The position numbers and the translations under genes are program-made. The notes below the pieces were generated by a model. It ran no database searches. It saw only the letters and a list, made by a program, of their open reading frames with translations, and was not told the origin of the DNA. Below are positions 26,533 through 39,629 of a DNA stretch of 64,000 nt, in pieces (position 1 is the first letter of the stretch; each line of letters begins with the position of its first letter). The DNA is from Peptostreptococcaceae bacterium VA2 (GTDB taxonomy: Bacteria; Bacillota; Clostridia; Peptostreptococcales; Peptostreptococcaceae): positions 3,100,001-3,164,000 of the forward strand of contig JMMB01000007.1 in NCBI GenBank assembly GCA_000686145.1, read 5' to 3'.

Positions 26533-26647
26533 AATTAAAACCCCCTAAGATTTAGCTTCTATCTTATTAAAATATTAATAAGTGGTTGTTTATGTTACTA
26601 ATATAATGTTTATTTTATGTAAAATTTAAAGTTTAATCCATTTATAT

Positions 26648-26677
26648 AAAAAAGAGTAGCAAATTGCTACTCTTTTT
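26648..26677 (-). terminator. Terminator of lon-engB
   Basis: AAAAGAGTAGCAA / TTGCTACTCTTTT palindrome with six T at its end; it lies directly after the engB stop. Confidence 0.88.
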
Positions 26678-26679
26678 TA

Positions 26680-27291
26680 CTAATCTACAGTTATTTCATA
26701 ACCATGTTCGCTATATTGATTTATTACTTCAGCCCAAACTTCTTCTACACCTGTTTTCTTAAGAGAAGATATTGGAATTACTTTTTCATCTTTTTCTAAT
26801 TGTAATTTTTTTCTTATTATACTTATATGCTTTTGGTATTGACCTCTTGATATTTTATCTGCTTTTGTAGCTATTACTACACAGTTATATCCAAAGTGTT
26901 TTATCCATTCATACATCATAACATCATCGTTAGTAGGCTCATGTCTAATGTCTACAAGTAAGAAAATAGCGCATAACTCATCTCTATCTTCTAAATATCT
27001 TTCCATTATAGTTCCCCATTTGTCTTTTTCAGACTTAGCTATTTTAGCATATCCATAACCTGGAAGATCTGTAAAGAAAAATTCATTATTTATAAGATAG
27101 AAGTTTATAGTTCTTGTCTTACCTGGAGTTTGACTAGTTCTAGCAAAGTTTCTTCTGTTTAATAAAGTATTTACTGTTGATGATTTTCCTACATTTGATC
27201 TACCAACTAAAGCTATTTCTGGTATACCTTCATCTGGGTACTGTGATTTATTTACTGCACTCATTGTTATCTCTGAGCTTCTGATTTTCAT
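26680..27291 (-). CDS. engB: Ribosome biogenesis GTPase EngB/YsxC
   Basis: 203-residue GTPase needed for late assembly of the large ribosomal subunit. G1 GRSNVGKSS (30-38), G3 DLPGYG and G4 TKAD are present, with the family ending around [13 protein letters not shown] overlaps the lon stop as TAATG, the usual lon-engB arrangement in Firmicutes. Confidence 0.97.
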   Translation of the reverse strand: MKIRSSEITMSAVNKSQYPDEGIPEIALVGRSNVGKSSTVNTLLNRRNFARTSQTPGKTRTINFYLINNEFFFTDLPGYGYAKIAKSEKDKWGTIMERYLEDRDELCAIFLLVDIRHEPTNDDVMMYEWIKHFGYNCVVIATKADKISRGQYQKHISIIRKKLQLEKDEKVIPISSLKKTGVEEVWAEVINQYSEHGYEITVD

Positions 27292-29639
27292 TATTTTTCA
27301 CCATTCCTTAATAGTGCATGTTCTAACACTTCGTCCATATGTTCAACAAGCACAAATTCCATTTTTTCTTTTATGTTTTGTGGTATTTCATCTAAATCTA
27401 CTTCACATTCTTTTGGAAGTAATATTTTATTTATTCCTATTCTATGTGCTGCTAATAATTTTTCCTTAACTCCACCTACTGCTAATACTCTACCTCTAAG
27501 AGTTATTTCTCCAGTCATAGCTATATCGTTTGCTACAGGTATATTTGTTAAAGCTGATATAACAGCTAAAGCCATAGTTATACCTGCTGATGGTCCATCT
27601 TTTGGAACTGCACCTTCTGGTATATGAATATGGATATCTTTATTTTTATAAAACTCAGGATCTATATCAAATCTGTCAGCTATTGATCTTATATAAGATA
27701 TAGCAGTTTGAGCAGATTCTTTCATTACATCTCCTAATTTACCAGTTAAAACAATTTGACCTTTGCCTTTTAAAACATTGACCTCTACAGTTAATGTTTC
27801 TCCTCCAACAGATGTCCATGCTAGTCCAGTTACTATTCCAACTTCCGGCTTAGCTCCGGCTGGTTGGTGTTTATATCTATTTTTACCTAGATATTCATCT
27901 AAGTCTGTTTTAGTTATAACAAGTTCCTCTAAAGAAGGATTCTCTACATATTTCTTAGCAACTTTTCTACAAATCTTACCTAATGTTCTTTCTAAACTTC
28001 TTACTCCAGCTTCTCTAGTATAAGAATCTATTACATCTCTTATAGTATCATCATCCATTTTTATAAATTCTTCTTTTAATGCATGATCTTTTATTTGTTT
28101 TGGAAGTAAGTATTTTTTAGCTATGTTTAGTTTTTCTTCTTCTATATATCCGGATACCTCTATTATTTCCATTCTATCTAATAATGGTCTTGGTATACTA
28201 CTTAAGCTATTTGCAGTAGTAACAAATAGTATTTTAGATAAATCAAAAGGCATTTCTAAGTAGTGATCTACAAAGTCCTTGTTTTGTTCAGGGTCTAGAA
28301 CCTCTAGCATTGCTGAGGATGGGTCTCCCTTATAATCTGCTGACATCTTATCTATTTCATCTAATAAAAATACTGGATTTTTAGTTTTAGCTTCTTTTAT
28401 TCCATTTACAATTCTTCCTGGAAGAGCTCCTACATAAGTTCTTCTGTGTCCTCTTATCTCAGCTTCATCTCTAACTCCACCTAAAGATATTCTTACAAAT
28501 TTTCTACCTAAAGAATTTGCTATCGATTTAGCTATTGATGTTTTACCAACGCCTGGAGGCCCTACTAAACATATAATAGGTCCTTTTAAAGACTTAGATA
28601 ATGTTCTTATTGCTAAATACTCGAGTATTCTTTCTTTAACCTTTTCTAATCCATAGTGCTCATCATCTAATATCTCTTTAGCTTTAGCTAAATCTAGCTT
28701 GTCCTTTGTTTCATTATTCCAAGGCATAGAAAATACTGTGTCTAAATACAATCTACTTACTGATAAATCAGGAGACATTGGAGATACTTTAGAGAATTTT
28801 TCTATTTCCTTAGATATTTTTTCTTTAGTTTCCTTTGGTGCTTTTATCTTTTTAAGTTTTGCTCTATACTCATCAGCTTCAGAATTTATATCTTCTTCTT
28901 CACCTAACTCTTTTTGTATAGCTTTTAATTGCTCTCTAAGATAGTATTCTTTTTGAACTTTATTCATTTGTTTTTTTACTCTTAGAGTTATTTTTTTCTC
29001 GATTTTTAATATATCTATTTCTTCTAAAAGAATTGTATATATAAGTTCTAGTCTCTTTTTAATATCAAATTCTTCTAATATGTTTTGTTTTTGGTCGGGT
29101 TTTAGATATATATTAGATGCTATCGTGTCTATAAAACGATCTACATTCTCTATTTCTGCTAAAGATACAAGTATTTCTGGTGAAACTCTATTACCTATAT
29201 TTATGTATTCTTCAAATGCATCAAATACATTTCTTACAAAAGCTTCAACTTCTATATCCTCATTTTGATTTTCCTCATCAAAAACTATTTCATCTACTAC
29301 TGCCTGGAAATATCCATCTTCTAATTTTATATCCTTAGCTCTACCTCTTGAAACTCCTTCTACTAATACACGTACTGTTTCTCCTGGTAGTTTTATCATC
29401 TGCTTAACTTTACAGATTGTCCCAACGTGATAAAAATCTTCTTCTGTGGGTTCATCAACTTCTGCTGCTTTTTGAGAAGTTAAAAATACTAATTCCTCCG
29501 CTAGCATGGCTTCATCTAAAGCTTTAAGTGAAACTTCTCTGCCTACATCAAAATTTAATATCATATATGGGAATATCGCTAATCCTCTTAGGGGAATTAA
29601 CGGTAATTCATGTTCTATCTTAGTATAATTTTTATCCAC
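27291..29639 (-). CDS. lon: ATP-dependent protease Lon (LonA)
   Basis: Cytosolic AAA+ protease, about 782 residues. N-terminal substrate domain (about 10-205), coiled-coil linker, AAA+ module with Walker A GPPGVGKT (360-367) and Walker B FLLDEIDK, and a C-terminal Ser-Lys protease with [11 protein letters not shown] and the catalytic Lys in [12 protein letters not shown]. The frame opens at GTG 29648; AAGGAG is too close to that and to ATG 29645, so GTG 29639 (eight bases away) is preferred. A clear promoter lies upstream. Confidence 0.96.
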   Translation of the reverse strand: MDKNYTKIEHELPLIPLRGLAIFPYMILNFDVGREVSLKALDEAMLAEELVFLTSQKAAEVDEPTEEDFYHVGTICKVKQMIKLPGETVRVLVEGVSRGRAKDIKLEDGYFQAVVDEIVFDEENQNEDIEVEAFVRNVFDAFEEYINIGNRVSPEILVSLAEIENVDRFIDTIASNIYLKPDQKQNILEEFDIKKRLELIYTILLEEIDILKIEKKITLRVKKQMNKVQKEYYLREQLKAIQKELGEEEDINSEADEYRAKLKKIKAPKETKEKISKEIEKFSKVSPMSPDLSVSRLYLDTVFSMPWNNETKDKLDLAKAKEILDDEHYGLEKVKERILEYLAIRTLSKSLKGPIICLVGPPGVGKTSIAKSIANSLGRKFVRISLGGVRDEAEIRGHRRTYVGALPGRIVNGIKEAKTKNPVFLLDEIDKMSADYKGDPSSAMLEVLDPEQNKDFVDHYLEMPFDLSKILFVTTANSLSSIPRPLLDRMEIIEVSGYIEEEKLNIAKKYLLPKQIKDHALKEEFIKMDDDTIRDVIDSYTREAGVRSLERTLGKICRKVAKKYVENPSLEELVITKTDLDEYLGKNRYKHQPAGAKPEVGIVTGLAWTSVGGETLTVEVNVLKGKGQIVLTGKLGDVMKESAQTAISYIRSIADRFDIDPEFYKNKDIHIHIPEGAVPKDGPSAGITMALAVISALTNIPVANDIAMTGEITLRGRVLAVGGVKEKLLAAHRIGINKILLPKECEVDLDEIPQNIKEKMEFVLVEHMDEVLEHALLRNGEK

Positions 29640-29680
29640 TAACATCACTCCTTAAAGCGCTAGATTTTACTGCTTTATTT

Positions 29681-29709
29681 ATTATATATTTAAGAAACTT
29701 AATTTTCAA
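29681..29709 (-). promoter_or_regulatory. Promoter of lon-engB
   Basis: On the minus strand TTGAAA, 17 bases, TATAAT: a strong sigma-A type promoter 41 bases before the lon start. I see no CIRCE-type repeat here. Confidence 0.75.
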
Positions 29710-29854
29710 CATTAATCCAAACTTATCCTTCATTTTACTCTTATTTTATTACATATCCAGAGTTATATTCATTTTTTAATTTTATATAAGTATAATTTCC
29801 GTTTATATGACTGAGTAACGCCACCATTTGAAGCTTTAGAATAAGATATATTTA

Positions 29855-29869
29855 TTATGATATAATAGA
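29855..29869 (+). promoter_or_regulatory. Extended -10 promoter of the chromate-transporter pair
   Basis: TGATATAAT provides a TGn-extended -10 box about 40 bases before the first gene. There is no good -35 at the normal distance. Confidence 0.45.
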
Positions 29870-29908
29870 CATATGCTTATATACTTTTAGAAGTTGGGAG
29901 GTTTTTTA

Positions 29909-30421
29909 ATGTTAAATTTATTTTTAACTTTTGTAAAGATTGGCACCTTTACATTTGGTGGTGGTTACGCAATGGTTCCTCTTATAGAAAACGAACTTGT
30001 TCATAAACAAGAACTTTTAACTTCAGAAGAATTTATAGATTATTTATCTATAGCCCAAAGCTTTCCCGGTGTTTTAGCTGTTAACATATCTGTTTTATTA
30101 GGATATCGCCTTTATAAAATCCCTGGAGTTATAGTTTGTACCTTAGGCTCCATATTTTCAGCATTTGTAATTGTTTTAGCATTATCATATTTATACTTTA
30201 ATAATGGATCTTCGCAATTACTAAACGCATTTTTCAAGGGAGTTAGCCCCGTTGTAATTGCTCTATTATTCTATTCTTTCATTAGTCTGCTCAATAAACT
30301 TCCTAAATCAAAGCAAAATATCCTATTATTAATTATATCATTTATGTCAATTGGACTATTTAAAATAAATCCTATTTACTTAATAATAGCAGGAGGTGTA
30401 TATAGCCTATGTCAAAAGTAA
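29909..30421 (+). CDS. Chromate transporter, CHR family short subunit 1
   Basis: 170-residue membrane protein, one half of a two-gene CHR transporter. The family start FVKIGTFTFGGGYAMVPLIE and the SIAQSFPGVLAVNIS stretch are clear. The upstream TTG at 29894 would include the ribosome site; ATG 29909 is nine bases after GGGAGG and is used. The second half overlaps by 13 bases. Whether the substrate is chromate is not shown; many CHR pairs in anaerobes have no tested role. Confidence 0.92.
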   Translation: MLNLFLTFVKIGTFTFGGGYAMVPLIENELVHKQELLTSEEFIDYLSIAQSFPGVLAVNISVLLGYRLYKIPGVIVCTLGSIFSAFVIVLALSYLYFNNGSSQLLNAFFKGVSPVVIALLFYSFISLLNKLPKSKQNILLLIISFMSIGLFKINPIYLIIAGGVYSLCQK

Positions 30422-30933
30422 CGTTACTTTTTCTTATATTTTTAAAGATAGGCGCCTTTAGTTTTGGTGGTGGCTATGCTATGCTTCCATTTATTCAGCA
30501 AGAATTTATAACTAAATATGGATTTATATCAAACCAAGAATTTTTAGACCTATTAGCGCTATCACAATCTACTCCTGGACCAATAGCTATCAATTGTGCT
30601 ACATTTGTTGGTTTCAAAATTTCAGGCGTATTAGGTTCTATATCTGCTTCAATCGGTGTTATAGTTTTTTCAGTAATAGGACTTACTATAGTATCAAAAT
30701 TATTCAATAAGTTTAAGGATAATGCTAAAATAGAAAATCTTCTTAAGGTCCTTAGACCTATAACTCTTGGATTTATATTATCGGCTGCATTTTCATCAAC
30801 TTTAGACATATCTTGGAATTTGTATGGAATATTAGCTTGCGTATCTGCTTTCTATCTATTATACACGAAAAAAGTAGGCTCTATTGCTATAGTTTTTATT
30901 TATGGTATTTTCGGTTTAATATTTTTACGTTAG
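30409..30933 (+). CDS. Chromate transporter, CHR family short subunit 2
   Basis: 174 residues, paralogous to the preceding gene: FLKIGAFSFGGGYAMLPFIQ and LALSQSTPGPIAINCATFVG. The two halves are expected to pair in antiparallel orientation to form one transporter. It starts inside the 3' end of its partner and ends at a bidirectional terminator shared with clpX. Confidence 0.92.
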   Translation: MSKVTLLFLIFLKIGAFSFGGGYAMLPFIQQEFITKYGFISNQEFLDLLALSQSTPGPIAINCATFVGFKISGVLGSISASIGVIVFSVIGLTIVSKLFNKFKDNAKIENLLKVLRPITLGFILSAAFSSTLDISWNLYGILACVSAFYLLYTKKVGSIAIVFIYGIFGLIFLR

Positions 30934-30947
30934 TTAAATAATCCAAA

Positions 30948-30978
30948 TAAAAAAGGAGCTACAAAAGCTCCTTTCTTT
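30948..30978. terminator. Bidirectional terminator between the CHR pair and clpX
   Basis: AAAGGAGCT / AGCTCCTTT stem with a five-base loop, A-run on the left and T-rich sequence on the right; serves two convergent genes. Confidence 0.85.
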
Positions 30979-30980
30979 TA

Positions 30981-32228
30981 TTATGCACTTTCTTCTTGAT
31001 CTTTAAGTACTATAACTGGTTGTGCCCCTTCATCAACAGCTTCTTTTGTTACTATAACTTTTTTGACGTCATCTCTAGATGGAACTTCAAACATACTTTC
31101 CATCATAGTATTTTCAACTATACTTCTAAGTCCTCTAGCCCCTGTGTTTCTCTCTATCGCTTTTTTAGCTATAGCACGAAGAGCATCTTCTTCAAATTCT
31201 AGCGTCACATCATCTAGTTCTAATAATTTCTTATACTGTTTTACTAGAGCATTTTTAGGTTCTTTTAATATCCTCATTAAAGCATCTTCATCTAATAATT
31301 CTAAAGTTGCTACAACTGGAATTCTTCCTATGAACTCTGGTATTATACCAAATTTTAGTAAATCCTCTGGAAGAACTCGAGCATATACTTTACCTAAATC
31401 CATTTCTTTTTTACTTTCTATTTTACCACCAAATCCAAGTGTTTTTTCTCCACCACGTTTTTGGATTATTCTTTCTATTCCATCGAAAGCCCCTCCTAAT
31501 ATAAATAATATATTAGTAGTGTCAATCTTTAAGAATTCTTGATGAGGGTGCTTTCTTCCACCTTGTGGTGGAACATTGGCAGTTGTTCCTTCTAATATTT
31601 TTAGAAGCGCTTGCTGAACACCTTCTCCACTAACATCTCTTGTTATAGATGGGTTTTCTGATTTTCTAGCAATCTTGTCTATCTCATCTATATATATTAT
31701 ACCTCTTTCGGCTTTTTCTATATCAAAATCAGCAGCTTGAATAAGTTTTAAAAGAATATTCTCTACGTCTTCTCCAACATATCCTGCTTCCGTTAGTGAT
31801 GTAGCATCTGCCATCGCAAAAGGAACATTAAGAGTTTTAGCTAAAGTTTGAGCTAATAAAGTTTTACCTGAACCTGTTGGCCCTAGTAAAAGTATATTAC
31901 TCTTTTGAATTTCTATATCTTTAGTAGTAACTTTTTTATTATATATTCTTTTGTAGTGATTATATACAGCAACTGATAAAGTTTTCTTAGCTTTTTCCTG
32001 TCCTATTACATAATCATTTAAGATATCCATCATTTCCTTTGGTTTTGGTAATGATGTAGTATCCTCTTCAATAGTTTCATCTACTTCTTCTTGGATTATT
32101 TCATCACAAAGTTCAACACATTCATCGCATATATATACATTTGGTCCTGCAATTAATCGTCTAACTTGTTCTTGGTTTTTACCGCAGAATGAACATTTTA
32201 ACTGTCTTTTTTCTTCGTATTTTGACAT
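30981..32228 (-). CDS. clpX: ClpXP protease ATPase subunit ClpX
   Basis: AAA+ unfoldase that feeds ClpP. 415 residues from ATG 32228 (AAGAGG eight bases upstream; the GTG at 32237 overlaps it). N-terminal zinc domain with Cys12, 15, 34 and 37; Walker A GPTGSGKT at 116-123; Walker [10 protein letters not shown]; ClpP-docking loop IGF replaced by LGFGG-type sequence near TLGFGGKIE. It follows clpP by 19 bases, in the classic tig-clpP-clpX order. Confidence 0.96.
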   Translation of the reverse strand: MSKYEEKRQLKCSFCGKNQEQVRRLIAGPNVYICDECVELCDEIIQEEVDETIEEDTTSLPKPKEMMDILNDYVIGQEKAKKTLSVAVYNHYKRIYNKKVTTKDIEIQKSNILLLGPTGSGKTLLAQTLAKTLNVPFAMADATSLTEAGYVGEDVENILLKLIQAADFDIEKAERGIIYIDEIDKIARKSENPSITRDVSGEGVQQALLKILEGTTANVPPQGGRKHPHQEFLKIDTTNILFILGGAFDGIERIIQKRGGEKTLGFGGKIESKKEMDLGKVYARVLPEDLLKFGIIPEFIGRIPVVATLELLDEDALMRILKEPKNALVKQYKKLLELDDVTLEFEEDALRAIAKKAIERNTGARGLRSIVENTMMESMFEVPSRDDVKKVIVTKEAVDEGAQPVIVLKDQEESA

Positions 32229-32247
32229 ATTAAGCACCTCTTCCTAT

Positions 32248-32832
32248 CTACGGTCTCTTTGCAATTACTTCATCGATTAAGCCATATGCTTTAGCTTCAT
32301 TTGCATCCATAAAGTTATCACGTTCAGTGTCCATTTGAATTTTTTCTAATGGTTGACCAGTTCTCTCTGATAATATATTATTTAAAGTTTCCTTCATTTT
32401 TATTATTCGTCTAGCATGTATTTCTATATCTGTTGCTTGACCTTTAGTTCCACCTAATGGTTGATGTATCATTATCTCACTGTTTGGTAAAGCAAATCTC
32501 TTTCCTTTTTCTCCTGCTGATAATAAAAATGCTCCCATAGATGCAGCCATTCCTATACACATAGTGCATACATCTGGTTTAATATATTGCATAGTATCAT
32601 AAATAGCCATTCCAGCTGTTATGCTTCCACCAGGTGAATTTATATATAAGTGTATATCCTTATCTGGATCGTCAGCTTCTAAAAATAATAACTGAGCAAC
32701 TATAAGTCCAGATGTGACGTCATTTACTTCGTCTCCTAGAAATATTATTCTATCTTTTAATAATCTAGAATATATATCGTACGATCTTTCTCCTCTTCCT
32801 GTTTGTTCAACTACTACAGGTACTAATGCCAT
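32248..32832 (-). CDS. clpP: ATP-dependent Clp protease proteolytic subunit
   Basis: 194-residue serine peptidase forming the ClpP barrel. The catalytic triad is Ser98 (GMAASMGAF), His123 (MIHQPLGG) and Asp172 (RDNFMD). The N-terminal [20 protein letters not shown] is typical. GGGGG precedes ATG 32832. It partners with ClpX encoded next. Confidence 0.97.
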   Translation of the reverse strand: MALVPVVVEQTGRGERSYDIYSRLLKDRIIFLGDEVNDVTSGLIVAQLLFLEADDPDKDIHLYINSPGGSITAGMAIYDTMQYIKPDVCTMCIGMAASMGAFLLSAGEKGKRFALPNSEIMIHQPLGGTKGQATDIEIHARRIIKMKETLNNILSERTGQPLEKIQMDTERDNFMDANEAKAYGLIDEVIAKRP

Positions 32833-32872
32833 GGATCATACCCCCTCTATATCTTCTATTTTTTATATATAA

Positions 32873-32902
32873 TTTACAGTAGCCTAAATAAGCTACTGTA
32901 AA
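32873..32902 (-). other. Hairpin between tig and clpP
   Basis: Stem TTTACAGTAGC / GCTACTGTAAA with an eight-base loop and no T-tract on the minus strand. It may be an RNA-processing or stability element that lets tig and clpPX be made at different levels. Confidence 0.5.
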
Positions 32903-32905
32903 AAA

Positions 32906-34192
32906 TTAAGCTATTATTGCGTTTTCAACTAATAAGTCTATAGTTTTTCTTATTTTTATTTGATTTTTTATGTCTTCTATATCACTTTCTCTTAAAGAAG
33001 CTTTTAATTTTTCTACTTCCATATTATACATAGATGACATTTTTTCTAATTCAGCACTGAAATCTTCATCACTAGCATCTATTTTTTCTGTATCAGCTAT
33101 AGCTTCTAATACTAAAGAAGATTTTACTAATTTAGCTGCATCAGCTTTTCTTTCTTCTCTTAATTCAGCTATATCTCTTCCTGTCATTTCTAATAATTGT
33201 TGTAAGTTTAATCCTTGAGATTGTAATTGGTAGTTAAGTTCCATTAACATATTGTCTATTTGTTGTTGTATCATAGACTCTGGAGCTTCTACTTCTGTAT
33301 TAGCAGCAACTTTTTCAACTATTACATTTCTCATTTGAGCTTCTGAAGAATTTTTAGCTTCTTCTTCTAACTTAGTTCTAACATCAGCTCTTAATTCTGC
33401 TAATGTATCAAATTCACTTGCATCTTTAGCGAATTCATCATCTAATTCTGGTAATTCTTTTACCTTTACATCATTTACTTTTACATTAAATACTACTGGT
33501 TTTCCAGCTAAGTTTTCTGCATGGTATTCAGCTGGGAAAGTAACATTAACTTCTATTTCTTCTCCTGCTTTTTTACCTATTAATTGCTCTTCAAATCCTG
33601 GTATGAAAGTGTTTGATCCTATAACTAAGTTATGGTTCTCACCTTTTCCACCTTCAAAAGCAACTCCGCTTTCAAATCCTTCAAAGTCTATTACAGCTGT
33701 ATTTCCATTTTCTAATGCTTTATCTTCAACACTTACTAATCTAGCGTTTTTGTTTAACATTTCATCTAAACTTACTTCTACTTCTGTTTCAGTTACATTA
33801 TTATCAACTTTAGCTATTTCTATACCTTTGTAAGCTCCTAATTCGAATTCTGGTTTAACTTCAACGTTAACAACCATAACTAATCCGTTATCTTGGCTTA
33901 TTTCTTCAACATCTAAATCTGGTCTATCTATTGGATCTATATTTAATTCCTTTATAGCATTTGGATAAACTTCTGGGAATAGTATTTCTATAGCATCATT
34001 ATAGAATATTCCTTTTCCGTATTGAGTTTCTATAACAACTTTAGGTGCTTTACCTTTTCTAAATCCTGGTATGTTATATTTACCCTTATTCTTGTTGTAT
34101 GATTTTGTTACTGCTGCTTCAAATTTATTATTATCTACAGTTATTTTTAAAGTAACTTTGTTGCCTTCTTTTTTAATTAATTCTGCTTTCAT
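32906..34192 (-). CDS. tig: Trigger factor
   Basis: Ribosome-bound chaperone and prolyl isomerase, 428 residues. Ribosome-docking signature GFRKGKAPK (about 42-50), FKBP domain (about 155-245, with GNTAVIDFEGFESGVAFEGG), and a helical C-terminal chaperone domain. It is first in the tig-clpP-clpX cluster and has its own extended -10 promoter. Confidence 0.97.
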   Translation of the reverse strand: MKAELIKKEGNKVTLKITVDNNKFEAAVTKSYNKNKGKYNIPGFRKGKAPKVVIETQYGKGIFYNDAIEILFPEVYPNAIKELNIDPIDRPDLDVEEISQDNGLVMVVNVEVKPEFELGAYKGIEIAKVDNNVTETEVEVSLDEMLNKNARLVSVEDKALENGNTAVIDFEGFESGVAFEGGKGENHNLVIGSNTFIPGFEEQLIGKKAGEEIEVNVTFPAEYHAENLAGKPVVFNVKVNDVKVKELPELDDEFAKDASEFDTLAELRADVRTKLEEEAKNSSEAQMRNVIVEKVAANTEVEAPESMIQQQIDNMLMELNYQLQSQGLNLQQLLEMTGRDIAELREERKADAAKLVKSSLVLEAIADTEKIDASDEDFSAELEKMSSMYNMEVEKLKASLRESDIEDIKNQIKIRKTIDLLVENAIIA

Positions 34193-34269
34193 TAATTTAA
34201 TCCTCCTATATCGTTATGTATAATTTGTATGTGGAATTAATATCCATCGTACTCTAGTTCAACTCTTTA

Positions 34270-34299
34270 ATTATAGCACATAAGTTTTTTTATTTACAA
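34270..34299 (-). promoter_or_regulatory. Promoter of tig
   Basis: TTGTAA, 18 bases, TGC-TATAAT on the minus strand, 77 bases before the trigger factor start; the TGn makes an extended -10. Confidence 0.65.
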
Positions 34300-34347
34300 G
34301 TATTCCCTTGATTTATAAAGCTTAGCTTTACTTCTTATTAGCATATA

Positions 34348-34818
34348 TTAAATTTTAATTTCTTGTGTTTGTACTTTCCCATTTTCTATATCTAATATAA
34401 CAAAACCTCTATATGATACTTCTCGTGGAAGTGATACACTTCCTGGATTTAAATATAGTATTTCATCTCTTTGTATACATAAAGGAATATGAGTATGACC
34501 AAATACAACTAAGTCTGCATTTATAGACTTTGCTTTAGATTCTAGCATATCTATTCCATATTTAACACAATATTTATCTCCATGACATAAAAATATAGTT
34601 TTATCTTCTACTTCAAAGACTAATTCTTCTTCTACATTTTCAAAATCACAGTTCCCTCTTACCGCCATAACAGGTACATTTGTCAAAGTATATATATACT
34701 TTGAATCAAGAAAATTGTCTCCTGCATGAATTATTAAATCACATTCTTTTAAATATGGTATAGTTTTATCAATAAACTTTTTCATTCTATGAGTGTCGCT
34801 TACTACACCTATTCTCAT
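34348..34818 (-). CDS. YfcE/MJ0936-family metallophosphodiesterase
   Basis: 156 residues with all calcineurin-like metal motifs: SDTH (7-10), HAGD, GNCD, CHGD and GHTH. Family members hydrolyse phosphodiesters such as bis-pNPP in vitro; the natural substrate is not known. ATG overlaps the stop of the RNase PH-RdgB fusion by one base, so the two are translated together, the common order in Firmicutes. Confidence 0.92.
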   Translation of the reverse strand: MRIGVVSDTHRMKKFIDKTIPYLKECDLIIHAGDNFLDSKYIYTLTNVPVMAVRGNCDFENVEEELVFEVEDKTIFLCHGDKYCVKYGIDMLESKAKSINADLVVFGHTHIPLCIQRDEILYLNPGSVSLPREVSYRGFVILDIENGKVQTQEIKI

Positions 34819-36167
34819 TATCTCACTACCCTTTTATTAAACTCGCTTTTCATTAATTTTAGTGAATTAGATCTGTGGCTTATACTATTTTTTATAGTAG
34901 ATGGCATTTGTGCAAAAGTCTTATTGTATCCATCAACTATAAATAGTGAGTCATATCCAAATCCATTTTTACCTTTTTCTTCAAATCCTATAGTTCCTTC
35001 ACAAGTTCCTCTAACTACAAATTCTTTTCCATCAGGAAATACTACAGCTATAGCTGATACAAATCTTGCAGTTCTTTGGCTTGCAGGAATGTTAGCTAAG
35101 GACTTAATTAACTTTTGTCTATTTTCTTCATCAGTCGCATTTTCTCCTGCAAATCTAGCTGAATAAACACCTGGTTTTTTCCCTATAGCATCAACCTCTA
35201 ACCCTGAGTCATCTGATATTGCTATCATCTTAGTCATTTTTGCTATTGTTCTAGCTTTTATTAAAGCATTGTGCTCAAATGTTTTTCCATCTTCAACTAT
35301 TTCTATTCCACCTAAATCTACATCTTTTAATGAGTATATATTATAATCAAAGTCTTCTAATATTGCCCCAATTTCTTCTAATTTATGAGCATTATTAGTA
35401 GCTATAACTACTTCATCGCCATATTCCATTCCTAATATTTCATCTGCTATCTCACCTAGAGCTGCTCTTTGAGCCTTTATTAATTCTTTATTCCCTTTTT
35501 CTCCAAGTTCTAACAATGCATTTAAATCAGTTCTTGAGAATGGACGTTCTTCACCAGTTCCTTGAACCTCAACAAATTCACCTTTGTCTGTCATTATTAT
35601 ATTCATATCAACCTGTGCATTAGAATCTTCTTCATAACATAAATCTAGGACATGCTCTTGATTAACTATCCCTACACTTATAGCTGATACAAAGTTTCTT
35701 ACAGGTATTTCCTTTATTGATTTAGACTTATGTAATTTATTTAAAGCATCTACAACTGCTACAAATGCACCTGTTATAGAAGCTGTTCTAGTACCACCGT
35801 CTGCTTGGATCACATCGCAATCTATCCAAATAGTTCTTTCACCTAATTTTTTCAAATCTATTACAGATCTTATTGATCTTCCTATTAATCTTTGAATTTC
35901 TTGAGTTCTTCCATCAACTTTACCTCTTGATGATTCTCTTATTTTTCTTTGGTGAGTAGATCTTGGGAGCATTGAATACTCTGCATTTATCCATCCTGTT
36001 CCACTGTGTCTTAAAAATGGAGGTACTTTATCTTCTACTGATGCTGTACATATAACTTTTGTTTCTCCCATTTCTATTAATACAGACCCTTCTGCATATC
36101 TTGTATAATCTCTTGTTATTTTTATATCTCTTATTTGGTCATTTTTTCTATCATCAATTCTAGCCAT
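34818..36167 (-). CDS. rph: Fused RNase PH and RdgB/HAM1 (d)NTP pyrophosphatase
   Basis: 449 residues in one uninterrupted frame. Residues 1 to about 245 are RNase PH (tRNA 3' trimming by phosphorolysis; RSGTGW-like loop [35 protein letters not shown]). From 252 on is RdgB/HAM1, which removes ITP and XTP ([26 protein letters not shown]-like [26 protein letters not shown]). The linker is short. These are usually separate adjacent genes; here the stop is gone. It is followed directly by the phosphodiesterase gene. Confidence 0.95.
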   Translation of the reverse strand: MARIDDRKNDQIRDIKITRDYTRYAEGSVLIEMGETKVICTASVEDKVPPFLRHSGTGWINAEYSMLPRSTHQRKIRESSRGKVDGRTQEIQRLIGRSIRSVIDLKKLGERTIWIDCDVIQADGGTRTASITGAFVAVVDALNKLHKSKSIKEIPVRNFVSAISVGIVNQEHVLDLCYEEDSNAQVDMNIIMTDKGEFVEVQGTGEERPFSRTDLNALLELGEKGNKELIKAQRAALGEIADEILGMEYGDEVVIATNNAHKLEEIGAILEDFDYNIYSLKDVDLGGIEIVEDGKTFEHNALIKARTIAKMTKMIAISDDSGLEVDAIGKKPGVYSARFAGENATDEENRQKLIKSLANIPASQRTARFVSAIAVVFPDGKEFVVRGTCEGTIGFEEKGKNGFGYDSLFIVDGYNKTFAQMPSTIKNSISHRSNSLKLMKSEFNKRVVR

Positions 36168-36362
36168 TTTTTATACCTCTCTTGAGTCTTTTTGTTTTGA
36201 GATTTTTATTCGTTCAAATTTCTTTATATATTAATAATATTAACATATATTTGAAGTAATTTTCTACTATTAACGGTATCTTTATCTTTTGTAATATCAC
36301 CAAATTTATATCAAATATATTATATTAATACAAATATCATCATATTACTATGGTTATTATTT

Positions 36363-38417
<2,055 letters not shown>

Positions 38418-38503
38418 TTAGTATTGCCTTCTTGTGACTTTAATATATTTAAGTATATCATTTTAATATTATTATTGTTAAAATTTTTGCATTATAATTC
38501 TAT

Positions 38504-38537
38504 AAAAAAGTCACTTTAAATTTCAGTGACTTTTTTT
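38504..38537 (-). terminator. Distal terminator of the 2-hydroxyacid dehydrogenase gene
   Basis: AAAAAAGTCACT / AGTGACTTTTTT hairpin with a nine-base loop; second of two in tandem sharing a GTCAC core. Confidence 0.8.
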
Positions 38538-38570
38538 ATATTTCTCATTTTCTTATAATAATCTAAACCT

Positions 38571-38599
38571 AAAAATGTCACGCTAACGTGACATTTTTT
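38571..38599 (-). terminator. Proximal terminator of the 2-hydroxyacid dehydrogenase gene
   Basis: AAAAATGTCACG / CGTGACATTTTT hairpin with a CTAA loop, directly after the stop region. Confidence 0.85.
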
Positions 38600-38610
38600 A
38601 ATCTAGACTT

Positions 38611-39546
38611 CTAATATCCTTTATAAATATCCATAACATTGTTTATTGGCTCTTTATTTATATATTTTTTAAGATTGTTATAAATCATATCAAAATTTCT
38701 TTCGTTGTTTTTGTCACTTACCCAAGAGTTATGAGGTGTTACAGTAACATTATCGAAGCTCCATAATTTATTATCTTCACTTAGTGGCTCATTTTGGAAA
38801 ACATCTAATGCTACACCTCTAAATTTACTTATACAACTTACCAAATCTTCTTCATTTAAAATATTTCCTCTACCAACATTTATAAAAACTGATTTATCTT
38901 TCATAATATTAAATTTATCTTTATTTATTATACCAATAGTATCTTTAGTTGCAGGTATCGTACATATAACTACATCACATTCTTTAAATACAGTATCCAT
39001 TTCTAATGTAGAAAAACATTTATCAAAATATTCTCTATCACTGCCATTTGTATTTACACCCCATATTTCTACACCAAAAGCTTCTAACCTTTTAGATCCT
39101 TGTGTAGCTATAGTTCCAGTCCCAATAAAACCTATTTTTTTACCAGTCATTTCAGTCATTTCAAAATTCATCTTCCATTTTTTATTCTGTTGCTGTTCAT
39201 AAAACTTTTTGCTATTTTTATATATTTGTAAAATATACATTACTATCCATTCGCTAATAGGAACACTGTATCCGCCTTTATTGTTAGCTATTAATATATC
39301 TTTTCCTAATAGCTTTTCTTTTGGTATTTGGTCTACTCCTACGCTCGTTGTTTGAATGTACTTTAATTTATTCATTTTAGATATGTCTAATGTATTAAAA
39401 GGATTATATGTTACTAATATATCTGAATCGTCTGTATCATCGTTATTTGATACTTTATTTTCATGATAATAGGTAACCTCATAACCTAAATCTCTTATTT
39501 TTTGAAATTTATCTTCTCCATAATTCATAGTAAACAAAACTTTCAT
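38611..39546 (-). CDS. D-isomer 2-hydroxyacid dehydrogenase family protein
   Basis: 311 residues. The NAD-binding Rossmann motif is IGFIGTGTIATQGSKRLEAF (about 154-173), followed by the family signature NVGRGNILNEEDLV and the catalytic PHNSW (His in place of the usual PHxAx). The N-terminal half has the substrate-binding stretch KYIQTTSVGVDQIP. Exact substrate (glycerate, lactate or other 2-oxoacid) cannot be told. It is a single gene with GGGGG before ATG 39546 and two tandem terminators. Confidence 0.88.
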   Translation of the reverse strand: MKVLFTMNYGEDKFQKIRDLGYEVTYYHENKVSNNDDTDDSDILVTYNPFNTLDISKMNKLKYIQTTSVGVDQIPKEKLLGKDILIANNKGGYSVPISEWIVMYILQIYKNSKKFYEQQQNKKWKMNFEMTEMTGKKIGFIGTGTIATQGSKRLEAFGVEIWGVNTNGSDREYFDKCFSTLEMDTVFKECDVVICTIPATKDTIGIINKDKFNIMKDKSVFINVGRGNILNEEDLVSCISKFRGVALDVFQNEPLSEDNKLWSFDNVTVTPHNSWVSDKNNERNFDMIYNNLKKYINKEPINNVMDIYKGY

Positions 39547-39599
39547 ATTTTACCCCCATTGTATTTAATATTTATATAATAAGTATAATGTAGAGAACT

Positions 39600-39629
39600 T
39601 AAAAAGTCCTTCAAAATTTGAAGGACTTA
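39600..39629 (-). terminator. Terminator-like hairpin between rlmD and the dehydrogenase gene
   Basis: AAGTCCTTCAAA / TTTGAAGGACTT near-perfect palindrome with TTTTT on the minus strand, 145 bases past the rlmD stop. Confidence 0.7.

Noticed and set aside
29649-29908. Heat-shock operator (CIRCE or CtsR site) before lon
   Set aside because: No TTAGCACTC-N9-GAGTGCTAA dyad and no GGTCAAA heptamer repeat seen near the lon promoter.
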